A stretch of 35,006 nucleotides of DNA, from the NCBI GenBank assembly GCA_018222915.1, contig JAAEZI010000026.1, positions 1-35,006 on the forward strand, given 5' to 3'. A model generated the notes under the pieces. The model saw only the letters and a program-made list of their open reading frames with translations. It was not told where the DNA came from and made no database searches. Position numbers and translations under genes: made by a program. The DNA comes from Algicola sp. (GTDB lineage Bacteria > Bacteroidota > Bacteroidia > Flavobacteriales > Flavobacteriaceae). The number at the start of each line of letters is the position of its first letter. Position 1 is the stretch's first letter. This document shows, piece by piece, positions 1 through 7,845 of this stretch.

Positions 1-2
1 GA

Positions 3-1478
3 TTAGAAGCAACCTATACCGATGCTGTGGCTGATGGTAGCTGTGCTAACGAATCGATTATTACTAGAACATGGACATTGACGGACGATTGTGGCAATAC
101 CACGACGCTTGTTCAGACCATCACTGTTCAGGATACAACGGCTCCTACGTTTACAGTTCCTGATAGTATCACTGTAGAATGTGATGTAGATCCAACAGAT
201 CTTAACGTAACTGGTGATGTGACTGATGAAGCGGATAACTGCTCTACAGGAATGGAAGCAACATATACCGATGCTGTGGCTGAAGGTAGCTGTGCTAACG
301 AATCGATTATCACTAGAACATGGACACTAACAGACGATTGTGGCAATACCACAACGCTTGTACAAACGATTACTGTTCAAGATACAACGGCTCCTACGTT
401 TACGGTGCCTTCAGATATTACCATTGAATGTGATGTAGATCCAACGGATCTCAACATAACTGGTGATGTGACTGACGAAGCGGATAACTGCTCAACAGGA
501 TTGGAAGCGACGTATACAGATGAAAGCGTGCCTGGTGATTGTCCGAATGAATCCGTTATAACGAGAGTGTGGACGGTTACTGATGATTGTGAAAATGCGA
601 CATCATTCATACAAACAATTACAGTACTTGACACTACTGCTCCTGCCATGGTAGGTGAATTTGAAGAAGTTATCAATGTCGTATGTAGCGAAGTTCCAGA
701 AGTGCCAAACCTTGCGTTTGAAGATGCTTGTTCATCAAATATGACGGTCGAATTTAATGAGACGTCAACGTCTGATGAAAATGCCAATGATTATGTAATT
801 ATTAGAGATTGGTTTGTAAGCGATGAATGTGGCAATGAAGCAGTCTACACTCAAACTATAAATGTGACTGTTCAAGGTGATATTGAAACCACTGATACGT
901 CATTATGTATTATTGAAGATTTCGAATTCGATCTTTTCGATCTTCTTATTGGAGATTACACCTTAGATGGTGTCTGGACAGTGACTTCCGGAAATGCAAC
1001 TATCGATGGAAGTTTCTTTAATCCTTCATCATTATTGGATTTCAATGGAAATTACTCAGACAATCAATTAGGAGATTATGAATTTACATATTCCTATGGA
1101 GGTGCATGTCCTGGTGAAGCAACGGTCACTATTAATCTTAATGATGAATGTGTGGTATTACCATGTGGTGAGGAAGATGTCGTGATTTCTAAAGCGGTGA
1201 CAGCGAATGATGATGGTGTTAATGAATTCTTTACCATTACTGGTGTTGAGGATTGTGGTTTTGTCATTAAACTGCAAATATTCAATCGTTGGGGTGCTAA
1301 AATTTATGATAATTCTAATTACCAAAATGATTGGAATGGTACTGCTTCAAATGCCTCTATTGGAAACTCGAACTTTGTACCAACAGGTACTTATTATTAC
1401 GTCATACAACTAATAGATAGTTCAGGTCAACTTGAATTAAAACCATTTACTGGACCAATCTATGTTTCAACAAAATAA
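3..1478 (+). CDS. Giant repeat adhesin, 3' part (T9SS type B sorting domain)
   Basis: The frame is open from the window edge, so the start lies upstream. The visible 491 residues begin with tandem 83-residue units (249 bases; units begin near bases 6, 255 and 504) with conserved cysteines and motifs such as TWTLTDDCGN and QDTTAPTF, typical of HYR/Ig-like beta-sandwich repeats. Units 1 and 2 are nearly identical, the third is diverged. The last ~100 residues (from about PCGEEDVV, with NDDGVNEFF, IFNRWG and PTGTYYYVI) are the gliding-motility-associated C-terminal domain (CHU_C/TIGR04131 type), which directs export by the type IX secretion system. The protein is therefore inferred to be a cell-surface adhesin, as SprB is in gliding flavobacteria. 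A PorP/SprF gene starts 12 bases downstream, the usual partner arrangement. Whether this strain glides cannot be told from the window. Confidence 0.9.
   Translation, partial: LEATYTDAVADGSCANESIITRTWTLTDDCGNTTTLVQTITVQDTTAPTFTVPDSITVECDVDPTDLNVTGDVTDEADNCSTGMEATYTDAVAEGSCANESIITRTWTLTDDCGNTTTLVQTITVQDTTAPTFTVPSDITIECDVDPTDLNITGDVTDEADNCSTGLEATYTDESVPGDCPNESVITRVWTVTDDCENATSFIQTITVLDTTAPAMVGEFEEVINVVCSEVPEVPNLAFEDACSSNMTVEFNETSTSDENANDYVIIRDWFVSDECGNEAVYTQTINVTVQGDIETTDTSLCIIEDFEFDLFDLLIGDYTLDGVWTVTSGNATIDGSFFNPSSLLDFNGNYSDNQLGDYEFTYSYGGACPGEATVTINLNDECVVLPCGEEDVVISKAVTANDDGVNEFFTITGVEDCGFVIKLQIFNRWGAKIYDNSNYQNDWNGTASNASIGNSNFVPTGTYYYVIQLIDSSGQLELKPFTGPIYVSTK
6..752 (+). repeat. Tandem 249-base coding repeats in the adhesin
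   Basis: Three consecutive 249-base units start at about 6, 255 and 504. By hand alignment units 1 and 2 differ at roughly 29 of 249 positions, mostly at third codon positions; the third unit is clearly more diverged. The array runs off the left edge, so the full copy number is unknown. Confidence 0.85.
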
Positions 1479-1490
1479 ATCTTAACCTAT

Positions 1491-2408
1491 ATGAAATCAA
1501 TTAAGTTTAATATTATAGCATTTATACTATTCAGTAGTTGGATGGGAGTTGCGCAACAACTACCACAGTTTACTCAGTATATGTATAATACAATCTCAAT
1601 CAATCCCGCTTATGCAGGGAGTAGAGAAACATTGAGTGTTGTAGGTTTGCACAGAAGTCAGTGGGTAGGCCTCGAAGGCGGACCACAAACACAAACCTTA
1701 TCTGTGCATGCACCCATGCGAAACGAACGTGTAGGTTTAGGTTTATCATTTATAAATGATGAACTTGGCTTTCAGAATTTTTCCTATTTGTACGGAGACT
1801 TCTCATATACTATTCCAACAGGAGAAAAAAGCAAATTGGCCTTTGGTGTAAAAGCTGGTTTTACCAGTTATAGCTTAGATGCCGAGTTTCAGCAATCACA
1901 ATCAAATGACCCTGTCATTTTTGGTTATCAAAATCGTTGGAAACCAAATATTGGAACAGGTGTTTACTGGCATAGTAGTAGATGGTACGTAGGACTTTCT
2001 GCGCCTAGAATACTCAACACAGATTATACTGGTGATGCCGAGTTTCAAGCCTTAGAGCGTATTAGTTATTATTTTACAGGTGGTTATGTGTTTGATTTAG
2101 GTGAAAATACAAAGTTCAAACCAGCTACCTTATTAAAAGCAACCAATGGCGCACCACTGTCATTTGATTTAACTGCCAACTTTTTGTTTTATGAAAAGTT
2201 TTGGATTGGCGCTGGATATCGTGTGAATGAACAAGCAGCTGCACTTGGAGGTATTGCAGATTTTCAAGTATCCAAACAATTAAGAATAGGTTATGCCTAT
2301 GAATATCCGTTATCGGATTTAAGACCTTATACAAGTGGAACTCACGAAGTTTTGCTTATGTTTGAAATATTCAAAAGTAAACGTATTAAATCACCTCGAT
2401 ACTTCTAA
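1491..2408 (+). CDS. PorP/SprF family type IX secretion membrane protein
   Basis: A 305-residue protein with an N-terminal signal peptide (about 1-21, ending GVAQ) followed by the family hallmark QFTQYMYNTISINPAYAGSR at about 26-45. The rest alternates short hydrophobic and polar stretches, as in a 14-stranded outer-membrane beta-barrel, and ends in an aromatic-rich strand (VLLMFEIF). Members of this family act with the T9SS translocon to secrete and anchor a specific large type B cargo; SprF is needed for SprB export in Flavobacterium johnsoniae. Here it follows the adhesin by 12 bases and precedes the OmpA-type gene by 10 bases, so the three are probably one transcript and this protein probably serves the adhesin just upstream. 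It is more likely a cargo-specific SprF paralogue than the core PorP. Confidence 0.92.
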   Translation: MKSIKFNIIAFILFSSWMGVAQQLPQFTQYMYNTISINPAYAGSRETLSVVGLHRSQWVGLEGGPQTQTLSVHAPMRNERVGLGLSFINDELGFQNFSYLYGDFSYTIPTGEKSKLAFGVKAGFTSYSLDAEFQQSQSNDPVIFGYQNRWKPNIGTGVYWHSSRWYVGLSAPRILNTDYTGDAEFQALERISYYFTGGYVFDLGENTKFKPATLLKATNGAPLSFDLTANFLFYEKFWIGAGYRVNEQAAALGGIADFQVSKQLRIGYAYEYPLSDLRPYTSGTHEVLLMFEIFKSKRIKSPRYF

Positions 2409-2418
2409 AAATAAGTCA

Positions 2419-4353
2419 ATGATGAAATCAAAGTTTTCAATCTTAATACTGGTATTGTTTATAAGTACAATATCAACGGCTCAAGAAAAACTTGCTGATA
2501 AGTTTTTTGGAAATTATGGCTATGTAAAAGCCACAGAACTTTATGAAGAGGTTTTGAAAAAAGGTGACACTAGTCTGCATGTACTCACGCGACTAGGTGA
2601 TTGTTATTACAACAATTCCAACTCTGACAAAGCAGCCTTTTGGTATGGTAAAGCCTTAAAAAAATACGGGAAAGATAAAATCAATCCAGAATATATTTAT
2701 AAGCATATTCAATCTTTGAGAAGCTTAGGTCAATATTCAGAAGCCGAAGAATGGATGAAGATATTTATGACGATTCAAAATGACGACTCTAGAACTAAGG
2801 ATTACAACCCAGAAAACATTGCAAAATACAATGAGTTGGCTAAATCCGATTCTGACAAGGTTGTCAAGATCTTAAATCTGCCAATCAACTCTAAATACTC
2901 AGATTTTGGTTCTTATATTCAGAATGGAAAACTCTACTTTGCCTCTGGAAGAAACACCGAAAATGACATTTACAAGTGGAACAATGAGCCTTATTTGGAT
3001 ATCTATCAAAGTGATGTCACCAATGACGGTGATCAAGTTGAATATTCCAACGCTTCCTTAGTGCCTTTTGATCTTTCAGATAGAAAAGATGTACACGATG
3101 CTAATGTCACTATCACTAATGATGGCAAAACCATGTATTTTACGAGAGATAATGTCAACAAAAGGAATAAGAAAGTTTATGATAAAAAAGGAACAACACA
3201 TCTTAAAATATATAAAGCTTCATGGAATGGCGAGGACTGGACCAATGTCGTGGAATTACCATTTAATGATGATGTGTTCTCAACTGGTCATCCTGCATTA
3301 AGTCCAGATAACAAACAGCTCTATTTTGTATCAGATCGTGAAGGCGGTATGGGCTACACAGACATATATGTCGTTGATATTTTGGGGAAAGATTCTTATT
3401 CAGAACCTAAAAATCTTGGTGAAAAAATAAATACGGAAGGTCGAGAGATGTTCCCATTCGTAGCAACCGATAGTACATTTTATTTTTCTTCTGATGGCCA
3501 TTTAAACTTAGGGTTCTTAGATATTTTTAAGTCTAATTTCATCAAAGATGCTACGGCTGAAGTAGAAAACTTAGGAGCTCCTTATAATAGTGGTGATGAT
3601 GATTTTGCCTATTTCGAGAACGTTTCTGAAACAGAAAATCAACGTACAGGTTATTTCTCTTCAAATAGACCGGACGGTCAAGGAAGCGATGATATTTATA
3701 GTTTCGACGCTTCTATATGCTTACAAACTATTAAAGGTATCACTAGAGATAAAAACACGAATGAGCTTTTGACTGGTGTCAATGTCAAACTTATTAATGA
3801 AGTAGGAAAAGTCATTACGGAAGTCACCTCAGATGATAATGGAAGTTATGAGTTAACGGTAGACTGTAATAAAACCTATACCGTAATTGGTAGTAAAGAA
3901 GACTTTAAAGAAGATCAGAAACAAGTGAAGACCAACAATGAAAATGAGAATGTTACCGAAGCCGATTTATTCTTGGAGCCTTTAATTAATGATAGTCAGA
4001 TAGTTATTAACCCGATTTTCTTCGATTTTGATAAATGGAACATCCGAACCGATGCCCAATACGAATTGGAAAATATTGTTGATGTGATGAGAGCTCATCC
4101 TAATATGGTTATTAAAATTGAATCCCATACCGATAGTCGTGGTAGAGATGCCTATAACATGAAGTTATCCGATCGTCGCGCTAAGTCTACAAGAGATTAT
4201 ATTATTTCACGAGGCATTGCTGCCGAACGTATTGAAAGCGCTATTGGATTTGGAGAAACCCAATTACTAAATAAATGTTCTAATGGTGTCAAATGTACGG
4301 AGGAAGAGCATCAGTTGAATAGACGTTCTTACTTCTATATATTAAACGAATAA
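2419..4353 (+). CDS. PorE-like OmpA-family protein (TPR, beta-propeller, CRD, OmpA)
   Basis: I start it at the ATG at 2419 (a second ATG follows at 2422), because this places a clear signal peptide (MMKSKFSILILVLF...STAQ) at the N terminus; upstream in-frame ATGs lie inside the preceding gene. Of 644 residues, about 25-130 are TPR-like helices, about 150-430 are PD40/WD40-like blades (SPDNKQLYFVSDREGG, FYFSSDGHLNLG, GYFSSNRPDGQGSDDIY), about 445-520 are a carboxypeptidase-regulatory-like domain, and the last ~110 are an OmpA peptidoglycan-binding domain (FDFDKWNI, SHTDSRG, LSDRRA). This is the domain order of PorE, which fixes T9SS complexes to peptidoglycan. The position after an adhesin and SprF gene suggests an anchor dedicated to this secretion set. 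A strong terminator follows 32 bases after the stop. Confidence 0.9.
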   Translation: MMKSKFSILILVLFISTISTAQEKLADKFFGNYGYVKATELYEEVLKKGDTSLHVLTRLGDCYYNNSNSDKAAFWYGKALKKYGKDKINPEYIYKHIQSLRSLGQYSEAEEWMKIFMTIQNDDSRTKDYNPENIAKYNELAKSDSDKVVKILNLPINSKYSDFGSYIQNGKLYFASGRNTENDIYKWNNEPYLDIYQSDVTNDGDQVEYSNASLVPFDLSDRKDVHDANVTITNDGKTMYFTRDNVNKRNKKVYDKKGTTHLKIYKASWNGEDWTNVVELPFNDDVFSTGHPALSPDNKQLYFVSDREGGMGYTDIYVVDILGKDSYSEPKNLGEKINTEGREMFPFVATDSTFYFSSDGHLNLGFLDIFKSNFIKDATAEVENLGAPYNSGDDDFAYFENVSETENQRTGYFSSNRPDGQGSDDIYSFDASICLQTIKGITRDKNTNELLTGVNVKLINEVGKVITEVTSDDNGSYELTVDCNKTYTVIGSKEDFKEDQKQVKTNNENENVTEADLFLEPLINDSQIVINPIFFDFDKWNIRTDAQYELENIVDVMRAHPNMVIKIESHTDSRGRDAYNMKLSDRRAKSTRDYIISRGIAAERIESAIGFGETQLLNKCSNGVKCTEEEHQLNRRSYFYILNE

Positions 4354-4385
4354 TCTAAAGATCCTTCTAAACTAAATTTGCTTAA

Positions 4386-4419
4386 AAGCAGGCTTAAAAT
4401 TCTAAGCCTGCTTTTTTTT
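4386..4419 (+). terminator. Rho-independent terminator after the adhesin-sprF-porE run
   Basis: Perfect 11-base inverted repeat AAGCAGGCTTA / TAAGCCTGCTT with a 6-base loop, followed by a run of T. It closes the three-gene plus-strand run. Confidence 0.9.
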
Positions 4420-4689
4420 ATGACCTAACACCAAGATGACTAAATGCGTTCTCAGAATGTTAAGCTGTAACTATAAGTGTCCATATAATCCAAAAGAGTC
4501 GATCTTATGATAGTTGGCTTGATTCCATTATTATTTAACTGGGTTATTAGACGTGTTAAAAGAAGGTCGTCTATGGCACTCTCATGAAGTCTCCATAAGT
4601 AATTTAGTGGATATCCTATACGCTAAAACTTTGAAAGCAGCTTAAATATCGTCACTTAAAGACGATTAAACCCACTTGTTATATCTAAA
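4420..4689. other. Gene-free stretch between two terminators
   Basis: About 270 bases with no convincing gene on either strand. The longest frame I find on the plus strand is about 40 codons (roughly 4525-4644, without an ATG near its start), which matches no family I recognise. There are no terminal inverted repeats that would mark an insertion sequence. It may be decayed sequence. Confidence 0.5.
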
Positions 4690-4720
4690 ATAAAAAAGCC
4701 ACAGAAAACTCTGTGGCTTA
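4690..4720 (-). terminator. Terminator of the CAP lipoprotein gene
   Basis: Perfect 10-base inverted repeat AAGCCACAGA / TCTGTGGCTT with a 4-base loop; read on the minus strand the stem is followed by TTTTTTATTTTA. It lies 36 bases past the CAP gene stop. Confidence 0.88.
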
Positions 4721-4755
4721 AAAATAACGATTTGCTATTAATCAATTTTTAAACG

Positions 4756-5250
4756 TTATCGTTTGATGAAGATATTAGTAAAATACCATTTACCTTCGCC
4801 ATTTTGTTCTGCTGAAATGTCAAAATCAGTAAAATCTCCTTCAATGTTTTCGCGATGTCCATCACTATTAAGCCAAGCATTCACAACGGATTGCGCCGAA
4901 CTAAATGCATAAGCAACATTTTCTGATACACGCGTTGCATCTGCGTTACTCATTAAACTGTTTTTACGTTGAAAAAAATTATCATGAGACACATTGTTTA
5001 CTTCAACCATATAATCTGTATGCGTAAACGCCACAGCTTTAATGGTATTATGACTATTTAAAGGTTGGAGACCTTCATTGATTCTATGAGCATTTATGAG
5101 CTCTAAAATTTCAATCTCTATAGTTTTTGCTTCTGGAGGGATAGGTAATGATGCACTATCAATTGTCTCATCTGGATAGTTTTCTGTAGAACATGAAAAC
5201 GACAACAAAGCTACAAATGCCAGTATAGGCAAGTATTTAATAGGTTTCAT
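4756..5250 (-). CDS. CAP (SCP/PR-1) domain lipoprotein
   Basis: A 164-residue protein with a lipoprotein signal peptide (lipobox LSFSC, lipidated Cys20). A CAP domain fills about residues 45-163, with the family markers INAHRINEGL, SHDNF (His89), SENVAYAF (Glu110) and NSDGHRENI (His132), i.e. the His and Glu residues that line the CAP cavity. Bacterial CAP proteins of this size are envelope proteins of mostly unknown activity; lipid or small-ligand binding has been proposed for the superfamily. It stands alone on the minus strand, downstream of pdxH by about 200 bases, with its own terminator. Cellular location (periplasm or outer membrane) follows from the lipobox; the function is not known. 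Confidence 0.88.
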   Translation of the reverse strand: MKPIKYLPILAFVALLSFSCSTENYPDETIDSASLPIPPEAKTIEIEILELINAHRINEGLQPLNSHNTIKAVAFTHTDYMVEVNNVSHDNFFQRKNSLMSNADATRVSENVAYAFSSAQSVVNAWLNSDGHRENIEGDFTDFDISAEQNGEGKWYFTNIFIKR

Positions 5251-5337
5251 AAGAGGGTTATTTAGATTTGGGATTACTAAAATAGAACCCGTCTTATGTA
5301 AAAACTGTTAACGAATTGTTAAAATCGATAAAACGCA

Positions 5338-5434
5338 TGCATTTCGTCGTTTTTATATGTAAATAATCGATGAAATGCACTTTTTAAAACCAAAAACACG
5401 TAGTTAAACGTTTTTAAAATGTATTTCGTCGATG
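5338..5434. repeat. Three copies of a 12-base motif, two forming an inverted pair
   Basis: TGCATTTCGTCG at 5338-5349, its near reverse complement CGATGAAATGCA at 5368-5379, and TGTATTTCGTCGATG at 5420-5434. The first two could form a hairpin with an 18-base loop. They lie in the 198-base gap between the pdxH stop and the CAP gene start, so they could serve as a pdxH 3' end or as a site controlling the CAP gene. No U-run terminator is evident. Confidence 0.5.
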
Positions 5435-5448
5435 TTTTTAAATTTGTG

Positions 5449-6096
5449 TTACGGTGATAAACGTTCGATTTTCCAATCGAATGTCTCTGTTAAATGATAG
5501 CGCAATCGGTCGTGAAGACGATTGGGTCGACCTTGCCAAAATTCTATTTCGGTTGGTTTCACCATAAATCCACCCCAAAAATCAGGTCGCGGTATCTCCT
5601 TCCCTTCAAAATCACGCTCTAATTTCCGAAGGCGCTTTTCCAGAACGTCCCTACTCGCTATGACTTCACTCTGATTTGAAACCAAGGCACCCAGTTGACT
5701 GCCTCTTGGACGAGACTCAAAATAGCCATCACTTAGATTTTCAGCTATTTTTTCTGCTTTCCCTTTTATAATGATTTGACGCTCTGCGGCTGGCCAAAAA
5801 AATGAGATACAAACCTGAGGATTCTGCATAATCGCACGCCCCTTTTCACTCTGGTAATTGGTATAGAAAATAAATCCTTCATGTGTGAATTTTTTGAGTA
5901 ATACCACACGACTCTTAGGATAGCCATCGAGACCTATTGTGCTTAAGGTCATCGCATTGGTTTCACCTACATCAAAATTATCGTCAACCTCATGAAACCA
6001 TTTATTAAAGACTTCCATGGGATTATCACTCACATTGCTTTCTAGCAATTCTTGTTTTTGATATACTTTTCTGTAATTGCCTAAGTCTCTATTCAT
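5449..6096 (-). CDS. pdxH: Pyridoxine/pyridoxamine 5'-phosphate oxidase
   Basis: A 215-residue cytoplasmic flavoenzyme, full length for the family. It oxidises pyridoxine 5'-phosphate or pyridoxamine 5'-phosphate to pyridoxal 5'-phosphate with FMN and oxygen. Recognised from the FMN-binding segment TIGLDGYPKSRVVLLKKF (about 50-68), FYTNYQSEKGRAI, the ISFFWPAAERQIIIKG strand, the SRPRGSQLGA segment with the phosphate-contacting Arg/Ser residues, and the C-terminal FWQGRPNRLHDRLRY and ERLSP end, which is diagnostic for PdxH. The gene is divergent from the small plus-strand gene at 6179, separated by 82 bases. No odd features. Confidence 0.96.
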   Translation of the reverse strand: MNRDLGNYRKVYQKQELLESNVSDNPMEVFNKWFHEVDDNFDVGETNAMTLSTIGLDGYPKSRVVLLKKFTHEGFIFYTNYQSEKGRAIMQNPQVCISFFWPAAERQIIIKGKAEKIAENLSDGYFESRPRGSQLGALVSNQSEVIASRDVLEKRLRKLERDFEGKEIPRPDFWGGFMVKPTEIEFWQGRPNRLHDRLRYHLTETFDWKIERLSP

Positions 6097-6133
6097 TAGA
6101 TTTTTTTATGGGATTTAATATAATTTTTTCTTC

Positions 6134-6161
6134 TTGGCTTCAGTTATTTCACATAAATTTA
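6134..6161 (+). promoter_or_regulatory. Predicted Bacteroidota-type promoter for the gene at 6179
   Basis: TTG (6134-6136), 17-base spacer, TAAATTTA (6154-6161), a 7 of 8 match to the TAnnTTTG -7 box. It would give a leader of about 10 bases before the ATG at 6179. Confidence 0.45.
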
Positions 6162-6178
6162 AACAATAATCCCTACTA

Positions 6179-6610
6179 ATGAAATTTGAAAACAGCAAAT
6201 ATTCTAAACTTTTAAAGTATAAAAAAATAGAATTTTCTTTCGGTACTATCTACACTACGCAACATTTTGTTATTTCTGAATTAAATGAAGGCATTCATGT
6301 CGATTACCATATCGCGAGTGAATTGATCAGCAGGTTTTCTGAGGAAATACGTAAAGGAATTAAGATAGGCTATATCGCCAACCGAATGAACTCCTACTCT
6401 TTCGAACCTCAACTGTGGTTGGATTTTAATAATGAATACGACTTTCTCGTAGCCACAGCTATTGTCTCTTATAATGATTTTAGTTATCTCAATTCAACTA
6501 TTGAAAAGCATTTTTTTCAAAAAAGCATGAAACGATGTCATAGCCTCGATGAAGCGATAGAATGGATGTGCAAATTAGAAGAATTTAAAACGCAGATTAG
6601 TCGAAAGTAA
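6179..6610 (+). CDS. Conserved hypothetical protein, STAS/SpoIIAA-like fold suspected
   Basis: A 143-residue cytoplasmic protein without signal peptide or membrane segment. The pattern of strands and amphipathic helices (INEG-like segment ELNEGIHVDY, then GIKIGYIANRMNSYSFEP, LVATAIVSYND, ending with SLDEAIEWMCKLEEF) resembles small STAS/SpoIIAA-like proteins that are common in flavobacteria; the closing phrase, where a helix follows 'SLDEAIEW', is typical of that group. This is a fold guess from pattern, not a proven match, and no function follows from it. Its 3' end overlaps the 3' end of the converging rnz gene by 14 bases. It is divergent from pdxH. Confidence 0.75.
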   Translation: MKFENSKYSKLLKYKKIEFSFGTIYTTQHFVISELNEGIHVDYHIASELISRFSEEIRKGIKIGYIANRMNSYSFEPQLWLDFNNEYDFLVATAIVSYNDFSYLNSTIEKHFFQKSMKRCHSLDEAIEWMCKLEEFKTQISRK

Positions 6611-7505
6611 ATGTCAGACCATCTTTCGCTAATGACACTTCCTTAAAAATCGTAGCCGCTTCTTCCTTGAAAACATCCAAACTATCATAACGCGTTGAAT
6701 AATGTCCCAAAATTAGATGTCCGGCATGTGCTTTTTTTGCTATCGTCGCTGCTTCCCTTGCTGTCGAGTGTTTTGTTGGTGCTGCCAATTCTTTATGCTT
6801 TTCAGTAAAGGTCGATTCGTGATATAACACGGTGACGTCTTTTATGATTGGCACAATAGATTCGTTATAAGCAGTGTCACTACAAAATGCATAGCTTTTT
6901 GGTGGTTTCGGATCTAGTGTCACCTCATCATTAGCTACCAAATCGCCGTCATTATTTGGTACATCTGCACCTTGCTTTAATTTTCTGTAATACGCAACAT
7001 CAATATCCGCATTTAAAACGGCATTCATATCGAGTTTGCGTTCGCCTAACTTTTCCTTAAATAAAAAGCCATTGGTGTAAATACGATGATCTAAAGGAAT
7101 GGTGTAGACTTCTACTTTATCATCTTCATAGATTAATTCCGAAGAATTCGACGATAACTCATGGAAAATCAACCGATAATTCGTCCATGATTCAGCTAAT
7201 TTCATCTGAAGTGTGATCACCTCCTTCAATCCTTTAGGCGCGTATATATGTAAATCGGCTTCTCTCGTCAATAACCGAAACGTTGAGATCAATCCAGCCA
7301 AGCCAAAACAATGATCTCCATGAAGATGTGAAATAAAAATGTGCTTGATCCTTCCAAATTTAATCTTATTACGTCGCAATTCTACTTGAGTCCCTTCACC
7401 ACAATCAATAAGAAACGTATGATTTTTTATCTCAAGTATTTGAGCAGTAGGATTCGTATGAATTTGTGGCGTCGCGCTGTAACAACCTAATATGGTAAGT
7501 TTCAT
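6597..7505 (-). CDS. rnz: Ribonuclease Z
   Basis: A 302-residue metallo-beta-lactamase-fold endonuclease that trims the 3' ends of tRNA precursors. The zinc motif HLHGDHCFGL has His60, His62, Asp64 and His65; further ligands are in FCSDTAYN (about Asp215) and LGHYSTRY (His near residue 268). The start MKLTILGCYSATP matches the family. It lacks the long N-terminal half of long-form RNase Z, so it is the short bacterial form that works as a dimer. It lies 5 bases downstream of the 110-residue gene at 7511-7843 and is probably the last gene of the pyrR-pyrB run. Whether all tRNA genes in this organism need it depends on encoded CCA, which the window cannot show. Confidence 0.96.
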   Translation of the reverse strand: MKLTILGCYSATPQIHTNPTAQILEIKNHTFLIDCGEGTQVELRRNKIKFGRIKHIFISHLHGDHCFGLAGLISTFRLLTREADLHIYAPKGLKEVITLQMKLAESWTNYRLIFHELSSNSSELIYEDDKVEVYTIPLDHRIYTNGFLFKEKLGERKLDMNAVLNADIDVAYYRKLKQGADVPNNDGDLVANDEVTLDPKPPKSYAFCSDTAYNESIVPIIKDVTVLYHESTFTEKHKELAAPTKHSTAREAATIAKKAHAGHLILGHYSTRYDSLDVFKEEAATIFKEVSLAKDGLTFTFD

Positions 7506-7510
7506 AAATA

Positions 7511-7843
7511 TTAGAAGCCTAAATCCCTTTCGATTTCTTCCATTTCGATGATATCATAAGCTTCCTGCATGGTTGGAACCACAACAATCTCATCGGGTGT
7601 TTCATCGAGATTGGCTTTATCGGTTACAATGACAAAAGAATTTTTCGCTTTTCGATGTTTATTAGACAATCGTAGAAATTCTACAATATCTTGTAAGGTC
7701 ACTTTATTTAACGTCGTTAAACAAATAATAATATTATCATTTTTAAAGCGATCGTAAAGGACGTCTACTTTTTTTACAAGCTCAACAATCGTGGCTTTTT
7801 CCTGAGTGATGATGGAAATGTTTCCATCCTTATCTATAATCAT
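7511..7843 (-). CDS. Small STAS-like protein in the pyrRB-rnz run
   Basis: A 110-residue acidic cytoplasmic protein. The alternation of strands and helices (NISIITQ, VELVKKVDVLYDRF, NIIICLTTL, LQDIVEFLRLSNKHRKAKNSFVIVT, EIVVVPTMQEAYDIIEMEEIERDLGF) is that of a STAS/SpoIIAA-type domain, where the last helix after 'PTMQEAYDII' is characteristic. No conserved phosphorylatable serine is obvious to me, so an anti-sigma antagonist role is not supported. It sits 2 bases after the pyrB stop and 5 bases before rnz. Small genes at this place are sometimes labelled ribonuclease Z by neighbourhood, but it has no metallo-beta-lactamase motif. Function unknown. Confidence 0.82.
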   Translation of the reverse strand: MIIDKDGNISIITQEKATIVELVKKVDVLYDRFKNDNIIICLTTLNKVTLQDIVEFLRLSNKHRKAKNSFVIVTDKANLDETPDEIVVVPTMQEAYDIIEMEEIERDLGF

Positions 7844-7845
7844 GC

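Noticed and set aside
6-752. Regular tandem repeats that could be taken for a CRISPR array or a mobile element
   Set aside because: The unit is 249 bases, in frame throughout, and encodes conserved beta-sandwich domains with no spacers.
128-787. Long open frames on the minus strand opposite the adhesin repeats
   Set aside because: They are side effects of the repeat's codon composition, have no start context or recognisable product, and the plus frame is clearly coding.
4525-4644. A 40-codon frame as a small gene or transposase remnant
   Set aside because: No good start, no recognisable similarity and no terminal repeats.
4751-4764. AAACGTTATCGTTT palindrome as an operator
   Set aside because: It overlaps the last codons and stop of the CAP gene, with no promoter near it.
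7511-7843. Ribonuclease Z fragment
   Set aside because: It has no metallo-beta-lactamase motif, and an intact rnz follows directly.
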